The notes under the pieces were generated by a model. The model ran no database searches. It was not told the origin of the DNA and saw only the letters and a program-made list of their open reading frames with translations. Source: Nakamurella deserti (GTDB taxonomy: Bacteria > Actinomycetota > Actinomycetes > Mycobacteriales > Nakamurellaceae). From it: DNA of 64,000 nt. Of the stretch, positions 29,279 through 39,337 are shown piece by piece; positions within the stretch are counted from its first letter, which is position 1; each line of letters begins with the position of its first letter. The position numbers and the translations under genes are program-made. The stretch covers positions 2,046,001 to 2,110,000 of the forward strand of contig NZ_QCXS01000002.1 in the NCBI RefSeq assembly GCF_003260015.1. Reading direction: 5' to 3'.

Positions 29279-30184
29279 TCACGACGCCGCGCCGCCCGCC
29301 GGCCCCTCCCCGAGCGCGGCCAGGAACCCCGCCCACTCGTCCGGCGGCATGTCGTAGGTGTGCTCGACGGCCGGGAACGCGCCCGACCGGACGTCCTCGG
29401 CGTAGCGGCGCACGCCCGCGTCCATCGCCTGCTGGAGGTCCGCGTAGCGCCGGACGAACCGCGGTCCCCCGCCCGCCCGGATGCCGAGCAGGTCGTGGAA
29501 GACCAGCACCTGCCCGTCGGTGGCGGTGCCGGCTCCGATACCGATCACCGGGACCGCGAGCCGCGGCATCACCGCCCCGGTCAGCTGCCGCGGGATCGCC
29601 TCGAAGACCAGCGCGAAGCAGCCCGCGTCCTGCAGCGCCAACGCCCCGTCGAGGACCCGACACGCGGACGCCGCGGTGCGGCCCTGGGCGCGGTAGCCGC
29701 CCAGGGCCGTCGCCGTCTGGGGGGTGAGCCCGACGTGTCCCATCACCGGGACGCCGGCGTCGACCAACGCCCGCGCCCGGGACACCGGGACCCGGCCGCC
29801 GCCCTCGAGCTTGACCGCGTCGGCGCCGGCCTCCTTGAGGAAGCGCACCCCCGTCGCGACCGCCTGCTCGTCGCTGATCTCGTACGACCCGAACGGCAGG
29901 TCGACCACGAAGAGGGGCGTGCGCACCGCACGGCGGGCCGCCCGGGCCAGCACGAGCATCTCCTCGACCGTCACCGACACGGTGTCGGGGTGACCGAGGA
30001 CGGTCATCGCGCCCGAGTCACCCACGAGCACCACGTCCACCCCGGCCGCCTCCGCGGCGGAGCCGCTCGGGTGGTCGTACGCGGTGACCATCACGATCGG
30101 CCGCCGCTGCCGCTTCAGATCCGCCAGCAGCGGGATGGTGACCATCGGGCGGTCCGCCCCCGGCCCCGTCGGGTGGCTGCTCAC
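29279..30184 (-). CDS. panB: 3-methyl-2-oxobutanoate hydroxymethyltransferase
   Basis: A 301-residue TIM-barrel enzyme of pantothenate synthesis using methylene-THF to make ketopantoate. Conserved VMVTAYDHPSG, LVGDSGAMTVLGH (Mg-binding Asp), KLEGG, GHVGLTPQT and IGIGAGTATDGQVLVFHD are all present. The start GTG at 30184 overlaps the panC stop (GTGA). It is the third gene of the unit DUF2520-panC-panB; no panD is present. Confidence 0.95.
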   Translation of the reverse strand: MSSHPTGPGADRPMVTIPLLADLKRQRRPIVMVTAYDHPSGSAAEAAGVDVVLVGDSGAMTVLGHPDTVSVTVEEMLVLARAARRAVRTPLFVVDLPFGSYEISDEQAVATGVRFLKEAGADAVKLEGGGRVPVSRARALVDAGVPVMGHVGLTPQTATALGGYRAQGRTAASACRVLDGALALQDAGCFALVFEAIPRQLTGAVMPRLAVPVIGIGAGTATDGQVLVFHDLLGIRAGGGPRFVRRYADLQQAMDAGVRRYAEDVRSGAFPAVEHTYDMPPDEWAGFLAALGEGPAGGAAS

Positions 30185-31032
30185 GGTGCGCTCAGCAGCA
30201 CGTTGTCGATCAGCCGGACGGCTCCCAGCGGCGCCGCGACGAGCAGCAGGGCCGGCCGTTCCAGACGGTCGACCGGCAGGAAGGTGCGCTCGTCCACGAC
30301 CGCGAGGTAGTCCGGCCGGATGCCGGCCGCGTCCAGGGGGGCGCCGGCGATCCGCAGCAGGGCGGCCGCGTCGCGCTCGCCGTCGGCCAGTGCGGCCGCC
30401 GCGGCGGAGAGCCCGCGGCTCAGCGCGACGGAGCGCGTCCGGTCGTCGGCGGTCAGCCGGACGTTGCGGCTGGACAGGGCCAGACCGTCGGCCTCCCGGA
30501 CGGTGGTCACCGGCACCACCTCCACGTCCAGATCGAGGTCGGCGACCATCGCCTGGATGACCCGGAGCTGCTGGGCGTCCTTGCGCCCGAAGTACGCCCG
30601 GTCGGCACCGACCATGCCGAACAGCTTCGCCACGACGGTGGTGACCCCGGTGAAGTGCCCCGAGCCCCGGGTCGCGCCCTCGAACGTCTCCACCAGCGGT
30701 CCCCGCAGGGCGACCGTCGCGGTGAAGCCCGCCGGGTACACCTCGGCGACCGGCGGCACGAAGGCGACGTCCACCCCGGCCCGGCGGGCCAGCTCGAGGT
30801 CACGCTCCTCGGTGCGGGGGTAGGCGGCCAGGTCGGCGGCGTCGTCGAACTGGGCGGGGTTCACGAAGACGGTCAGCACCACGACGTCGCAGTCGGCGCG
30901 CGCCCGCCGCACCAGCTCGAGATGGCCGTCGTGCAGCGCACCCATGGTCGGCACCACCCCGACGGTGGTGTCCGGCCGGCGCCGGGCGGCGACCCGGGCG
31001 CGGAGGTCGGCGACGGTGCGGGCGACGATCAT
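30181..31032 (-). CDS. panC: Pantothenate synthetase (pantoate-beta-alanine ligase)
   Basis: A 283-residue class I-like adenylating enzyme. The nucleotide motif GALHDGH (MGALHDGHLELV), VFVNPAQF, GHFTGVTTVVAKLF, FGRKDAQQL and LSSRN are complete. The ATG at 31032 overlaps the upstream DUF2520 stop (ATGA); the longer frame beyond it is a shadow of that gene. It joins pantoate and beta-alanine for coenzyme A synthesis, working with the adjacent panB product. Confidence 0.95.
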   Translation of the reverse strand: MIVARTVADLRARVAARRRPDTTVGVVPTMGALHDGHLELVRRARADCDVVVLTVFVNPAQFDDAADLAAYPRTEERDLELARRAGVDVAFVPPVAEVYPAGFTATVALRGPLVETFEGATRGSGHFTGVTTVVAKLFGMVGADRAYFGRKDAQQLRVIQAMVADLDLDVEVVPVTTVREADGLALSSRNVRLTADDRTRSVALSRGLSAAAAALADGERDAAALLRIAGAPLDAAGIRPDYLAVVDERTFLPVDRLERPALLLVAAPLGAVRLIDNVLLSAP

Positions 31033-31811
31033 GGGGTCTCCTCCCGGGAGGCCAGCCGTTCGGTGGCGCGGACGAGTTCGTCGAACAGCGGCAGCAGGTC
31101 GGGGGTGCGGTCGGCGACGGCGGACCGGTGCGCGGCGACGGTCCCGACGTCGCCGCGGGCGACCGGTCCGGTGAGCGCGTCGGGTCCGAGCTCGGACCAG
31201 GCGGCCAGGGCCTGCCGGGCCAGCGGCAGCACCGCGGTGGGCGGCACGCCGGCGGTGGTGAGCAGCCGGGCGGCCGCCCACTGCACGGTCACCAGGAAGT
31301 TCGCCGCCATCGCCGCACCCGCGTGGTAGGCGGCGCGATCGGTCTCGTCGAGGACGAACGGACGCATCCCCGCCGTGACGGCGATGGTGGAGGCGACGGC
31401 ACGCGCGCCGCGGGAACCCCCGGCGACGGCCGCCGACGCGCCGGTGAAGACGGCCCGGGCGGTGGTGGCGGTGATCAGGGGGTGTACGGAGAACCGGCGT
31501 TCGGGCGGCACGGTCGCGAGCACCGACAGCGGCAGGGCGCCGGCGCAGTGCCCGACGAACGGACCTTCCACCAGCAGTGCCGCCGCGGCGGCGATCCGGT
31601 CGTCCGGCACGCAGAGCAGCACGGCCTCCGACCCGTCCCCGGCGAAGCCGCGTGGGTGCGGTCCGGACACCGCGGCGCCGGCCGTCCGGAGGGCCACCGA
31701 CATCCCGCGGCCCATGCGGCCCTGCCCGACGATCGCCAACCGTCCCGCCCACCGCGGGCCGGCGAGGAACCGCTGCGACCTCGGCCTCTCGGGCACCCAC
31801 GGATCCGTCAC
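31029..31811 (-). CDS. Rossmann-like/DUF2520 protein upstream of panC
   Basis: A 260-residue protein with an N-terminal NAD(P)-type fold (AIVGQGRMGRGMSVALR) and a C-terminal helical DUF2520 domain (YHAGAAMAANFLVTV). Its place before panC is conserved in actinobacteria and suggests a role around pantothenate, for example ketopantoate reduction, but this is inference. The GTG at 31811 is my preferred start because it precedes a short polar lead; no strong ribosome-binding site is seen. Stop overlaps panC by 4 nt. Confidence 0.78.
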   Translation of the reverse strand: MTDPWVPERPRSQRFLAGPRWAGRLAIVGQGRMGRGMSVALRTAGAAVSGPHPRGFAGDGSEAVLLCVPDDRIAAAAALLVEGPFVGHCAGALPLSVLATVPPERRFSVHPLITATTARAVFTGASAAVAGGSRGARAVASTIAVTAGMRPFVLDETDRAAYHAGAAMAANFLVTVQWAAARLLTTAGVPPTAVLPLARQALAAWSELGPDALTGPVARGDVGTVAAHRSAVADRTPDLLPLFDELVRATERLASREETP

Positions 31812-31894
31812 CGGTGCATCATCGCCGGACCGACGCCGGTCGGCGGCCTGGAGTGACCACGGCCACTCGGTGCGGCGCGGCGACGCCGGAACCG

Positions 31895-33457
31895 TCAGTG
31901 GAAGAAGTGCCGGGTGCCGGTGAAGTACATGGTGGCGCCGGCGTCGCGGGCCGCGGCGATCGACTCGGCGTCGCGGACGGAGCCGCCCGGCTGGACGACG
32001 GCGCTGACCCCGGCGTCGAGCAGCACCTGCAGGCCGTCGGCGAACGGGAAGAACGCGTCGGACGCGGCGACCGCACCGGCGGCCCGGCCGGCGGCCCGCT
32101 CGACGGCCAGCCGCGCGGAGTCGACCCGGTTGACCTGCCCCATCCCGATGCCGACGCTGGCTGCGTCCGACGCCAGCAGGATGGCGTTGGACTTGACCGC
32201 CCGGCAGGCGCGCCACGCGAAGACGAGGTCGGCCAGCACCTGCTCGGAGACCGGCTCGCCGGCGGCCAGCGTCCAGGCCGCCGGGTCGTCGCCGGGGGCG
32301 GCGATGGTGTCGACCGACTGGACGAGCAACCCGCCGCTGATGGCCCGGCTCTCCACCGCGGTGTTCGGCCCGCCGGGGACGGCCAGCAGCCGGATGTTTT
32401 TCTTCCGGGTGAGGACGGCCAGCGCGGCGTCGTCGAAGCCCGGGGCGAGCAGCACCTCGGTGAAGATGTCGGCGACCTGCTCGGCCATCTCGGCGGTCAC
32501 GGTCCGGTTGGTGGCGATGACCCCACCGAAGGCGCTCACCGGATCGCAGGCGTGGGCCTTGCGGTGCGCGGTCGCGACGTCGGCGTCGACGGCGATGCCG
32601 CAGGGGTTGGCGTGCTTGATGATCGCCACCGTCGGCCGGTCGCCGTGGTCGTGGGCGGCCCGCCAGGCGGCGTCGCTGTCGACGTAGTTGTTGTAGGACA
32701 TCTCCTTGCCGTGCAGCTGCGTCGCCTGCGCCAGACCCGGTGCACCGGCGGCGTTGCGGTACAGCGCCGCCTCCTGGTGCGGGTTCTCGCCGTAGCGCAG
32801 CACCGCGTCCCGCTCCCAGGTTGCGCCGATCCACTCCGGGAAGCGGCTGCCACCGGGGGTGGCGACGACGACGTTGCCCAGCCAGCTCGCCACCTGCACG
32901 TCGTAAGCGGCCGTGTGCCGGTAGGCCTGCGCGGCCAGCGCCTGCCGCTCCGGCAGCGTGAAACCGCCGGCGGCGACGGCCTCCAGGACCGCGGGATAGG
33001 CGGCAGGATCGACCACGATCGCGACCGACGGATGGTTCTTGGCCGCCGCGCGCACCATCGCCGGACCGCCGATGTCGATCTGCTCGATCACCTCGGCCGG
33101 GGCCGCGCCGGACGCCACCGTGGCGACGAACGGGTACAGGTTCACCACGACCAGGTCGAAGGGCTCGATACCGAGCTCGCGGAGCTGGGCGACGTGCTCG
33201 GGCTTGCGGCGGTCGGCGAGCAGCCCGCCGTGGATCGACGGGTGCAGGGTCTTGACCCGGCCCTCGAAGGCCTCCGCGAAGCCGGTGACGCTCTCCACCG
33301 ACGTGACCGGGATGCCCGCCTCGGACAGGGTCTTCGCCGAGTTGCCGGTCGACACGATCGACACCCCGGCGTCGGCGAGGCCGCGGCCGAGTTCGAGCAG
33401 CCCGGTCTTGTCCGAGACCGACACCAGGGCGCGGCGGAGGGGGAGGCGGTCGGTCAT
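31895..33457 (-). CDS. purH: Bifunctional AICAR transformylase/IMP cyclohydrolase
   Basis: A 520-residue enzyme for the last two steps of IMP synthesis. The N-terminal MGS-like domain ([17 protein letters not shown]...[13 protein letters not shown] [15 protein letters not shown]) carries cyclohydrolase activity; the C-terminal transformylase domain carries KHANPCG and AFGGVIA. Length is typical. ATG at 33457 overlaps the purN stop (ATGA), so the two formyl-THF-dependent enzymes are co-translated. Confidence 0.96.
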   Translation of the reverse strand: MTDRLPLRRALVSVSDKTGLLELGRGLADAGVSIVSTGNSAKTLSEAGIPVTSVESVTGFAEAFEGRVKTLHPSIHGGLLADRRKPEHVAQLRELGIEPFDLVVVNLYPFVATVASGAAPAEVIEQIDIGGPAMVRAAAKNHPSVAIVVDPAAYPAVLEAVAAGGFTLPERQALAAQAYRHTAAYDVQVASWLGNVVVATPGGSRFPEWIGATWERDAVLRYGENPHQEAALYRNAAGAPGLAQATQLHGKEMSYNNYVDSDAAWRAAHDHGDRPTVAIIKHANPCGIAVDADVATAHRKAHACDPVSAFGGVIATNRTVTAEMAEQVADIFTEVLLAPGFDDAALAVLTRKKNIRLLAVPGGPNTAVESRAISGGLLVQSVDTIAAPGDDPAAWTLAAGEPVSEQVLADLVFAWRACRAVKSNAILLASDAASVGIGMGQVNRVDSARLAVERAAGRAAGAVAASDAFFPFADGLQVLLDAGVSAVVQPGGSVRDAESIAAARDAGATMYFTGTRHFFH

Positions 33458-34062
33458 GAGGGGACAACCTTTCGTCCGGCGACACGCCAGCCGTGGGTGG
33501 CCAGCGACGTCACCACGGAGACCAGCAGGCCGCGTTCGGCGACCTTGATGCGTTCGTGGAGCGATGCGACGGTGTCGTCCGGAAGGACCCGGACGGCCTC
33601 CTGCGCGACGATCGGTCCGGCGTCGACACCGGCGTCGACCAGGAAGATGGTGCAGCCGGTGACGTGCACCCCGTACGCGAGGGCGTCCCGGGCGGCGTGC
33701 ATGCCCGGGAACGACGGCAGCAGCGACGGGTGGGAGTTGATCATCTTCCCGTCGTGGGCGGCCAGGAACGCCGGCCCGACCAGCTTCATGAAGCCCGCAC
33801 TGACGATCAGGTCGGCGTCGGCACAGGCCGCCGCCAGGGCGGCGTCCCAGTCGGCGCGGGTCGGGTGGTCGGCGAGCGCCACGGTGAACGTCGGGACGCC
33901 GGCGGCGGCGGCCCGGTCGAGGGCCTGACAGGAGTGCAGGTCCGAGCCGACGGCGGTGACGGTCCAGCTCCCGGCGGCCGGTCGGGCGTCCAGCAGGGCC
34001 TGCAGCAGGGTGCCGGTACCCGAGGCGAGTACGACGACGCGCAGCGGGGCGGTTCGGGGCAC
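33454..34062 (-). CDS. purN: Phosphoribosylglycinamide formyltransferase
   Basis: A 202-residue 10-formyl-THF-dependent GAR transformylase. [31 protein letters not shown] (catalytic Asn/His) and the [16 protein letters not shown] segment with its Asp are present. GTG at 34062 follows GAGGGA at 7 nt; the longer frame to 34302 is rejected. Couples to purH by a 4-nt overlap. The gene order perM-purN-purH is the common actinobacterial one. Confidence 0.95.
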   Translation of the reverse strand: MPRTAPLRVVVLASGTGTLLQALLDARPAAGSWTVTAVGSDLHSCQALDRAAAAGVPTFTVALADHPTRADWDAALAAACADADLIVSAGFMKLVGPAFLAAHDGKMINSHPSLLPSFPGMHAARDALAYGVHVTGCTIFLVDAGVDAGPIVAQEAVRVLPDDTVASLHERIKVAERGLLVSVVTSLATHGWRVAGRKVVPS

Positions 34063-34203
34063 GCAGGATCCCTCGGATGACGGCGGAAAGGGCGGCTCCA
34101 GGGTAACCACTCCGCGGGCCCGTTCCCGCCGCGCTGTACGGGCACCGTCGCGGACGGTGTGACAGGGGCGGTCTGGCGGGGCGGTATCGCGCGGCGGGGT
34201 GCC

Positions 34204-34241
34204 GCGGCAGCGCGGCGCGGCAGCGCGGCGCAGCGCGGCGG
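34204..34241. repeat. 13-bp tandem repeat between perM-like gene and purN
   Basis: CGGCAGCGCGGCG occurs at 34205-34217 and 34218-34230, followed by a partial third copy to about 34241, in the 257-bp gap upstream of purN. It lies within otherwise non-coding GC-rich DNA. Probably replication slippage. Confidence 0.6.
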
Positions 34242-34319
34242 AACGTCCCCACCCAGCCGGGGACTGCGGCGTGACCGACCCTGTCCCCGCTGGCTGGCGC
34301 ACCGGGCGGGAACGAACGG

Positions 34320-36431
34320 TCAGGCGTCGTCGCGGGACGGGCGCCGGGTTGCGTCCGGGTCGTCGACCGGGTGCGACCCACCGCCGGACCCGACGGTGCC
34401 GACGGTCGGGTCGTCCGGTTCCGGGTCGTCGACGCCGCCGGTGGTTATGGCGCCGCCGGGCGTGGTGAGGTCGGCAGTGGTGCCGTCGGGCGCGGGGATG
34501 CCGCCGGGAGTGGTGATGCCGGCGGGAACGCCGTCGGCCCGGCCGGCCGTGGTTCCTCCACCGGTCGTGCCGCCGCCGGGCGTGCCGCTGTCGGGCGTGC
34601 CGCTGTCGGGCGTGCCGCTGTCGGGAGTGGTGAGGCTGCCGTCGGTGCCGGCGCCATCACCGGTCGTGCCGTCGGAGAAGGGAACGCCGTCGGGCCGCTC
34701 GTCCGCACCCGCGGTGGACTTCGTGGGGGTGACGGCGTCGGTGGCGGGATCGTCGTGGGCGTCGGCCGGGGCCGGTCGGTCCCCGACCGCCCGGACGTCG
34801 TCCCGCGCGTCTCCGGTCGCCGGTCGCTCCGGGGAGGCCTCGTCCGCGTCGAACGTGTCGGACCCGTCGAACGCGTCGAACCCGGTTCCGGTCGCCGCGG
34901 GGGCGTCGGCGTCCGGGACGGTGCCGTCGCCGGCGCGGTCTGCGCCGTCCCCGTCGGGCCACGTCGTCGTGTCGTCGTCCTCGGCGGGTCCGTCCGCCCC
35001 GTCCCCGTCGGTCGCGGGTGCGTCGGCCGGGTGGGCGTCGTCAGGCGCCGGATCCGGCTCGTGTCCGTTGGGGCCGACCGCCGCGCCCCGTGCGGCGGCG
35101 CCGACCCAGGCGCCGGCCACCACGAGGACGACACCGGCGAGCACCGGACCCACCTGCCATCCCACCGCGCCGATGTGCGGCCACGGTCCCCCGCTCACCC
35201 CGCCGGACCCGGCCCAGACGAGCACTCCGACGGTCACCCCGGCCACGCCGGCGGCGGTGGCCACGCCCGCCCACCGCTGCCGACGATCGGCCACCCGGCG
35301 CAGCACCGCGAGCCCGGCGACGATCCCGGCGGCGAGCGGCACCAGCAGCGTCACCAGCCCGACCGCGGACACCCCGGTGGTGCCGGGCACCGCCGCGAGC
35401 AGCGGGAACGGGGGCAGGTCGGCAGGTACGGAGCCCAGCGGCGACCAGCGGCCGGCGCCGATCCCCACCCCGACCCCGGTGACGTAGCCGACGGTGCCCA
35501 GGACGGCGTTCGGCACGTAGGCGAGCCCGGCCAGCGCCAGCCCCACCGCGTCCCCGGCACCGTCGGCCAGCGTCGAGCCGAGGTCGGAGGCGGTGCCGAA
35601 GGCCAGCGCCAGCGACACCGCGAAGACGGCGGCGGCGCCGGCGACCACGGTGAGTGCCGCGGCACCGCCGGCCACGGCGCCGGCGCTGGCCCAGGCCGGG
35701 AGCCGCCCGGCCAGCCACCCGCGCAGTGCCTCGCCGCGGCGGACCATCCCCAGCGACAACGCCGCGGCCGCGACGAGCAGGGCGCCGACGGCCGCCCCGA
35801 ACACCGCCACCCCGGGCGGTGCCAGGGTCACGGCGGCGACGACGACGAGAGCGGCGTAGGTGAGGGCGCCGGCGATCACGGATGCCGCTTCGGCGGCGAT
35901 CGACGGTCTCGCGACCCGACCGCGGCCGGGGCCGGCGCCGAGGAGCAGCGCGAACACCAGGGTCAGCGACAGCGGGCTGAGGGTGAGCGAGGCGCCGGCG
36001 ATCCCGACGTGGCCGAAGTGGGCGAGTACGTAGGCGGCGGTGGCGGCGCGGACCGCGGGTTCGGCCCCGAGGTCCGTGCCGGGGTTGATCGCCCACAGGA
36101 CGAGCCCCAGGGCGACGGTGCCGGCGAAGCCGGCGAACATCACCAGAGCCGCGCGCAGTGCCCCCTCGCCGGTGGCCACGCCGAGCTCGGTGAGGTCCCG
36201 GGACGGCGGTGCCGCGGTGACGGTCCCGGCCGGGTGGGCGACGGAGTCGGGCCTCAGGTCGGGCGCAGCATCGGGCGCGGTGTCGGGCGTCCGTCGTCCG
36301 ACGGCCGACTCGGCCGGTCGGGACGCGGTGGTGCGGGGGGTACGGGCGCCGGGGCCCTGCGGGCGTCGTCCGGTGCGGGCGCGGGAGTCGCGCCGACGGC
36401 GTGCGGATGCGCCGCGGTCGTCCTCCCTCAC
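34320..36431 (-). CDS. PerM-like (DUF6350) integral membrane protein with long acidic C-terminal tail
   Basis: A 703-residue protein. An Arg-rich N-terminus (1-80) precedes about 8-10 membrane helices (roughly 90-480) of the DUF6350/PerM family, linked in mycobacteria to cell division and persistence. The last ~220 residues are Asp/Thr/Pro/Gly-rich and low-complexity, including TPDSG repeated three times. The family and the position directly before purN support the call. The tail is cytoplasmic or external depending on helix count, which I cannot settle. Confidence 0.8.
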   Translation of the reverse strand: MREDDRGASARRRRDSRARTGRRPQGPGARTPRTTASRPAESAVGRRTPDTAPDAAPDLRPDSVAHPAGTVTAAPPSRDLTELGVATGEGALRAALVMFAGFAGTVALGLVLWAINPGTDLGAEPAVRAATAAYVLAHFGHVGIAGASLTLSPLSLTLVFALLLGAGPGRGRVARPSIAAEAASVIAGALTYAALVVVAAVTLAPPGVAVFGAAVGALLVAAAALSLGMVRRGEALRGWLAGRLPAWASAGAVAGGAAALTVVAGAAAVFAVSLALAFGTASDLGSTLADGAGDAVGLALAGLAYVPNAVLGTVGYVTGVGVGIGAGRWSPLGSVPADLPPFPLLAAVPGTTGVSAVGLVTLLVPLAAGIVAGLAVLRRVADRRQRWAGVATAAGVAGVTVGVLVWAGSGGVSGGPWPHIGAVGWQVGPVLAGVVLVVAGAWVGAAARGAAVGPNGHEPDPAPDDAHPADAPATDGDGADGPAEDDDTTTWPDGDGADRAGDGTVPDADAPAATGTGFDAFDGSDTFDADEASPERPATGDARDDVRAVGDRPAPADAHDDPATDAVTPTKSTAGADERPDGVPFSDGTTGDGAGTDGSLTTPDSGTPDSGTPDSGTPGGGTTGGGTTAGRADGVPAGITTPGGIPAPDGTTADLTTPGGAITTGGVDDPEPDDPTVGTVGSGGGSHPVDDPDATRRPSRDDA
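34581..34625. repeat. 15-bp tandem repeat (three exact copies) in the PerM tail
   Basis: CGTGCCGCTGTCGGG is repeated exactly at 34581-34595, 34596-34610 and 34611-34625. On the minus strand it encodes the TPDSG repeats. The unit is a multiple of three, so copy-number change would not break the frame. Confidence 0.85.
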
Positions 36432-36521
36432 GCCACCACCCTCACACAGTCGGTCCGGGCGGACGGGCCCGGCGCGCCGCCACCCGGGGGTGATGCGTGC
36501 CGGACCCCGCCCGCCGCGGGA

Positions 36522-38276
36522 TCACTCGGCGCGCGGGATGGGCCGGTAGCGGTCGTTCTGCTCGGCGGGTGGCTGTCCGGTCCCGTTCAGGGTGTCCTCG
36601 GCGAAACCGGCGTCCCAGCCCTCGTGCCGGGCGGAGTCCAGCTTGGGCGGCGCGTACTGCGGGCGCTGCTCGGGCGTCTCGTACCGGACCACGTCCTCGC
36701 GCTCCGTCTCGTCGGGGTCGTCGGCGGCGGCCTCGCTGTACGTCGGTTCCCATTCGAAGTCCGACGCTCCGTACCCGGTGCGCTCGTACTCGACCGTCGG
36801 GGCCGGGTCCGGTCGCAGCGCGCGCTCCGCCTCCCCCGGCTCGGCCGGGGCGGGCTCGGGGATCCACGGCGGCGGCGGCACGGCCTTCGGCGTCTCGGTC
36901 AGGCCGGTCTGCACCTGGCGTCCGGACTGCGGATCGAAGAACGACGGGGACCCGGCCGCCGGCCCGTCCGCCGTTGCCTCGCGGGCGTCGACGCCGAACC
37001 GGGCGGTCGGGCTGTACTGGTCGTAGGGGGCGATACCACCTGCGGCCGGATGGGCCGGGGAGTATCCGGCCGGTCCCGCGGACGACGGGTGCGGGGTCTC
37101 GCCGCCGGGCTGCGGGGTGTACGCGGTCCAGCCGCCCGCCGAACCCGGCAGCGGCGAGGATCCGGACGGCTGCCGGTAGTCCTGGTACCGCTCGGCCGAG
37201 GCGGGCTGACCTGCACCCGGACCGCTCCGGTCGCCCGCACCCCACGACGGTGGCCCGGCCGGGGCCGGTCGTGGCGGCTGCTGCGGACCCCAGGACCCGG
37301 CAGCGGCAGGCTGACTCTGCTGACCCTGCTGACCCGGCTCACCCTGCTGACCGAACTGACCAGGCTGTCCCTGCTGACCAGGCTGCCCCTGCTGACTCTG
37401 CTCACCGGGCCGGCCCTGCCGCCCGGGGAAACCCGGGCCGCCGTCGGCCGGCCCACCCGCGGCCGAACCGCCAGCGGCGTCGGGGACCGCGCCGGACGCG
37501 CGACGGGCCAGCTGCGGCGACTGGGTGAGCAACAGCCCACCGAGGGCGGCCACCAGCTGCAGCAGCCCGAACAGCACCACGAGCACGAGACCGGCGGACA
37601 CCCCGGACTCGACCGAGCGGTCACCGGCCGCGAGCACGAACCCCAGTCCGGCGTCGGCGCCCTCGCGGGACACCAGGTAGAACAGTCCCCCCACGCCGCC
37701 CATGACGGCGGTGGCGGCGCTGACCGCCCACAGGGTCGGGACGGAGACGCCCTTCAGCCGGGTGGCCGCGGCGGCCAGCCCACTGACGACGAGCAGCGCG
37801 GGGATCCAGCCGGCGACCGCGTACACCGATCCGAGCGGAACGGACTCGTCGCCCGTGCGGGTCAGCTCCGCCGCCCGGAGGAAGCCGAAGACGGCGTTGA
37901 GCAGCGCCAGCGCACACACCGTGAGCACGGCGAGCACCGGCAACGACGGCAGCCCCGCGCGCGGCGCGCGCGGGCGTCCCCCCGGGGTCGGCGATCCGGG
38001 CTGCGGTTGACCGGACGGGGCGTATCCGAACTGCTGACCGCCCTGGGGCGTCCCGGACGGGGAGTACGGCTGCTGAGGCGGACCGAACCCGCCCTGCGGT
38101 GACGCGCCGTACCGCGGGCCGCCGTACTGCTGACCGCCGTGCTGCGGGCCGCCCGGCTGCGGGTTGTTCCGGGGGGCATCGGCCTGCGGACCACCGCCCT
38201 GCGGATGGTTCACCGGGTGGCCCTGTGGCGGACCGGAGGCGTGGGGGTCGGGGTACCCGGGCGGCGTTGGGTTCAC
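36522..38276 (-). CDS. DUF5336 membrane protein with Gln/Pro/Gly-rich flanks
   Basis: A 584-residue protein. Residues 1-110 are Pro/Gln/Gly-rich (many GGPQ/QYGG motifs); about four membrane helices follow at roughly 120-280 (LPSLPVLAVLTVCALALLNA..., LVLVVLFGLLQLVAALGGLLL), matching DUF5336. A C-terminal disordered tail of ~300 residues includes GQQGQPG repeats. GTG at 38276 follows AGGAG at 8 nt; the frame upstream is rejected. It sits between sucD and perM, as in mycobacteria (the Rv0954 position). Function unknown; an envelope-associated role is inferred from position and domain layout. Confidence 0.78.
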   Translation of the reverse strand: MNPTPPGYPDPHASGPPQGHPVNHPQGGGPQADAPRNNPQPGGPQHGGQQYGGPRYGASPQGGFGPPQQPYSPSGTPQGGQQFGYAPSGQPQPGSPTPGGRPRAPRAGLPSLPVLAVLTVCALALLNAVFGFLRAAELTRTGDESVPLGSVYAVAGWIPALLVVSGLAAAATRLKGVSVPTLWAVSAATAVMGGVGGLFYLVSREGADAGLGFVLAAGDRSVESGVSAGLVLVVLFGLLQLVAALGGLLLTQSPQLARRASGAVPDAAGGSAAGGPADGGPGFPGRQGRPGEQSQQGQPGQQGQPGQFGQQGEPGQQGQQSQPAAAGSWGPQQPPRPAPAGPPSWGAGDRSGPGAGQPASAERYQDYRQPSGSSPLPGSAGGWTAYTPQPGGETPHPSSAGPAGYSPAHPAAGGIAPYDQYSPTARFGVDAREATADGPAAGSPSFFDPQSGRQVQTGLTETPKAVPPPPWIPEPAPAEPGEAERALRPDPAPTVEYERTGYGASDFEWEPTYSEAAADDPDETEREDVVRYETPEQRPQYAPPKLDSARHEGWDAGFAEDTLNGTGQPPAEQNDRYRPIPRAE

Positions 38277-38439
38277 GATGCTGCTCCTGTCGAGTTCGTC
38301 GTCCAACCCTACGACGCGCCGCCCGGGGCACCCGCAGGGCACGCGGGCACGCGGGACCCGACCCCGGAGACGCCGCTGGGCACCGCCCGGCGGGTGCCGG
38401 ACGATGCCCAGAGAGGTGCGTGCGGTGCGGACGCGAGGA

Positions 38440-39321
38440 CTAGGCGATGACCTCGCGCAGCAGCCGCGCGGTCTCCGACGGGGTCTTGCCGACCCGGACG
38501 CCGACGGCCTCGAGGGCCTCCTGCTTGGCGGCGGCGGTGCCGGCGGAGCCGGACACGATGGCGCCCGCATGGCCCATCGTCTTGCCCTCGGGGGCGGTGA
38601 AGCCCGCGACGTAGCCGACGACCGGCTTGCTCACGTTGTCCTTGATGTAGGCCGCGGCCCGCTCCTCGGCGTCGCCGCCGATCTCACCGATCATCACGAT
38701 CGCGTCGGTCTCGGGATCGTTCTGGAACGCCTCGAGCGCGTCGATGTGGGTGGTGCCGATGACCGGGTCACCGCCGATGCCGATGGCGCTGGAGAAGCCG
38801 AGATCGCGCAGCTCGTGCATCATCTGGTAGGTCAGCGTGCCCGACTTGGAGACCAGGCCGATGCGGCCGGGGCCGGTGATCGTGGCCGGGATGATGCCGG
38901 CGTTGGACTTGCCGGGGCTGATGATGCCGGGGCAGTTCGGCCCGATGATGCGGGTCTTGTTGCCCGTGCTCACCGCGTGCGCCCAGACCACGGCCGAGTC
39001 GTGCACCGGGATGCCCTCGGTGATGATCACCGCGAGCTCGATGCCGGAGTCGATGGCCTCCAGGGCCGCGTCCTTGGCGAACGGCGGCGGCACGAACAGC
39101 ACGGTGACGTTGGCACCGGTCTCGTTGATCGCCTCGGAGACGGTGCCGAAGACCGGCTGGTCGCCGGAGTCGAAGGAGGCCTTGGTGCCGGCCTTGCGGG
39201 CGTTGACGCCACCGACCACGGTCGCGCCGGAGGCGAGCATGCGGGCGGTGTGCTTCATGCCCTCGCCGCCGGTCATGCCCTGGACGATGATCCGGGAGTT
39301 CTCGTCGAGAAAGATTGCCAT
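38440..39321 (-). CDS. sucD: Succinyl-CoA synthetase alpha subunit
   Basis: A 293-residue subunit carrying the phosphohistidine (GHAGAIVSG; His near residue 248) and the CoA-binding N-domain ([18 protein letters not shown]). [11 protein letters not shown] is conserved. It generates ATP or GTP from succinyl-CoA together with SucC. Follows sucC by 16 nt in one operon. ATG at 39321. Confidence 0.96.
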   Translation of the reverse strand: MAIFLDENSRIIVQGMTGGEGMKHTARMLASGATVVGGVNARKAGTKASFDSGDQPVFGTVSEAINETGANVTVLFVPPPFAKDAALEAIDSGIELAVIITEGIPVHDSAVVWAHAVSTGNKTRIIGPNCPGIISPGKSNAGIIPATITGPGRIGLVSKSGTLTYQMMHELRDLGFSSAIGIGGDPVIGTTHIDALEAFQNDPETDAIVMIGEIGGDAEERAAAYIKDNVSKPVVGYVAGFTAPEGKTMGHAGAIVSGSAGTAAAKQEALEAVGVRVGKTPSETARLLREVIA

Positions 39322-39337
39322 GGTTGTCTGCTCCTGA

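Noticed and set aside
32390-32402. A TTTTT run in purH, considered as a terminator U-tract
   Set aside because: It lies inside the conserved transformylase coding sequence and has no stem before it.
34371-38102. A 1243-residue plus-strand frame
   Set aside because: It spans the perM-like and DUF5336 genes in antisense and consists of Arg/Gly/Ala runs; GC-bias artefact.
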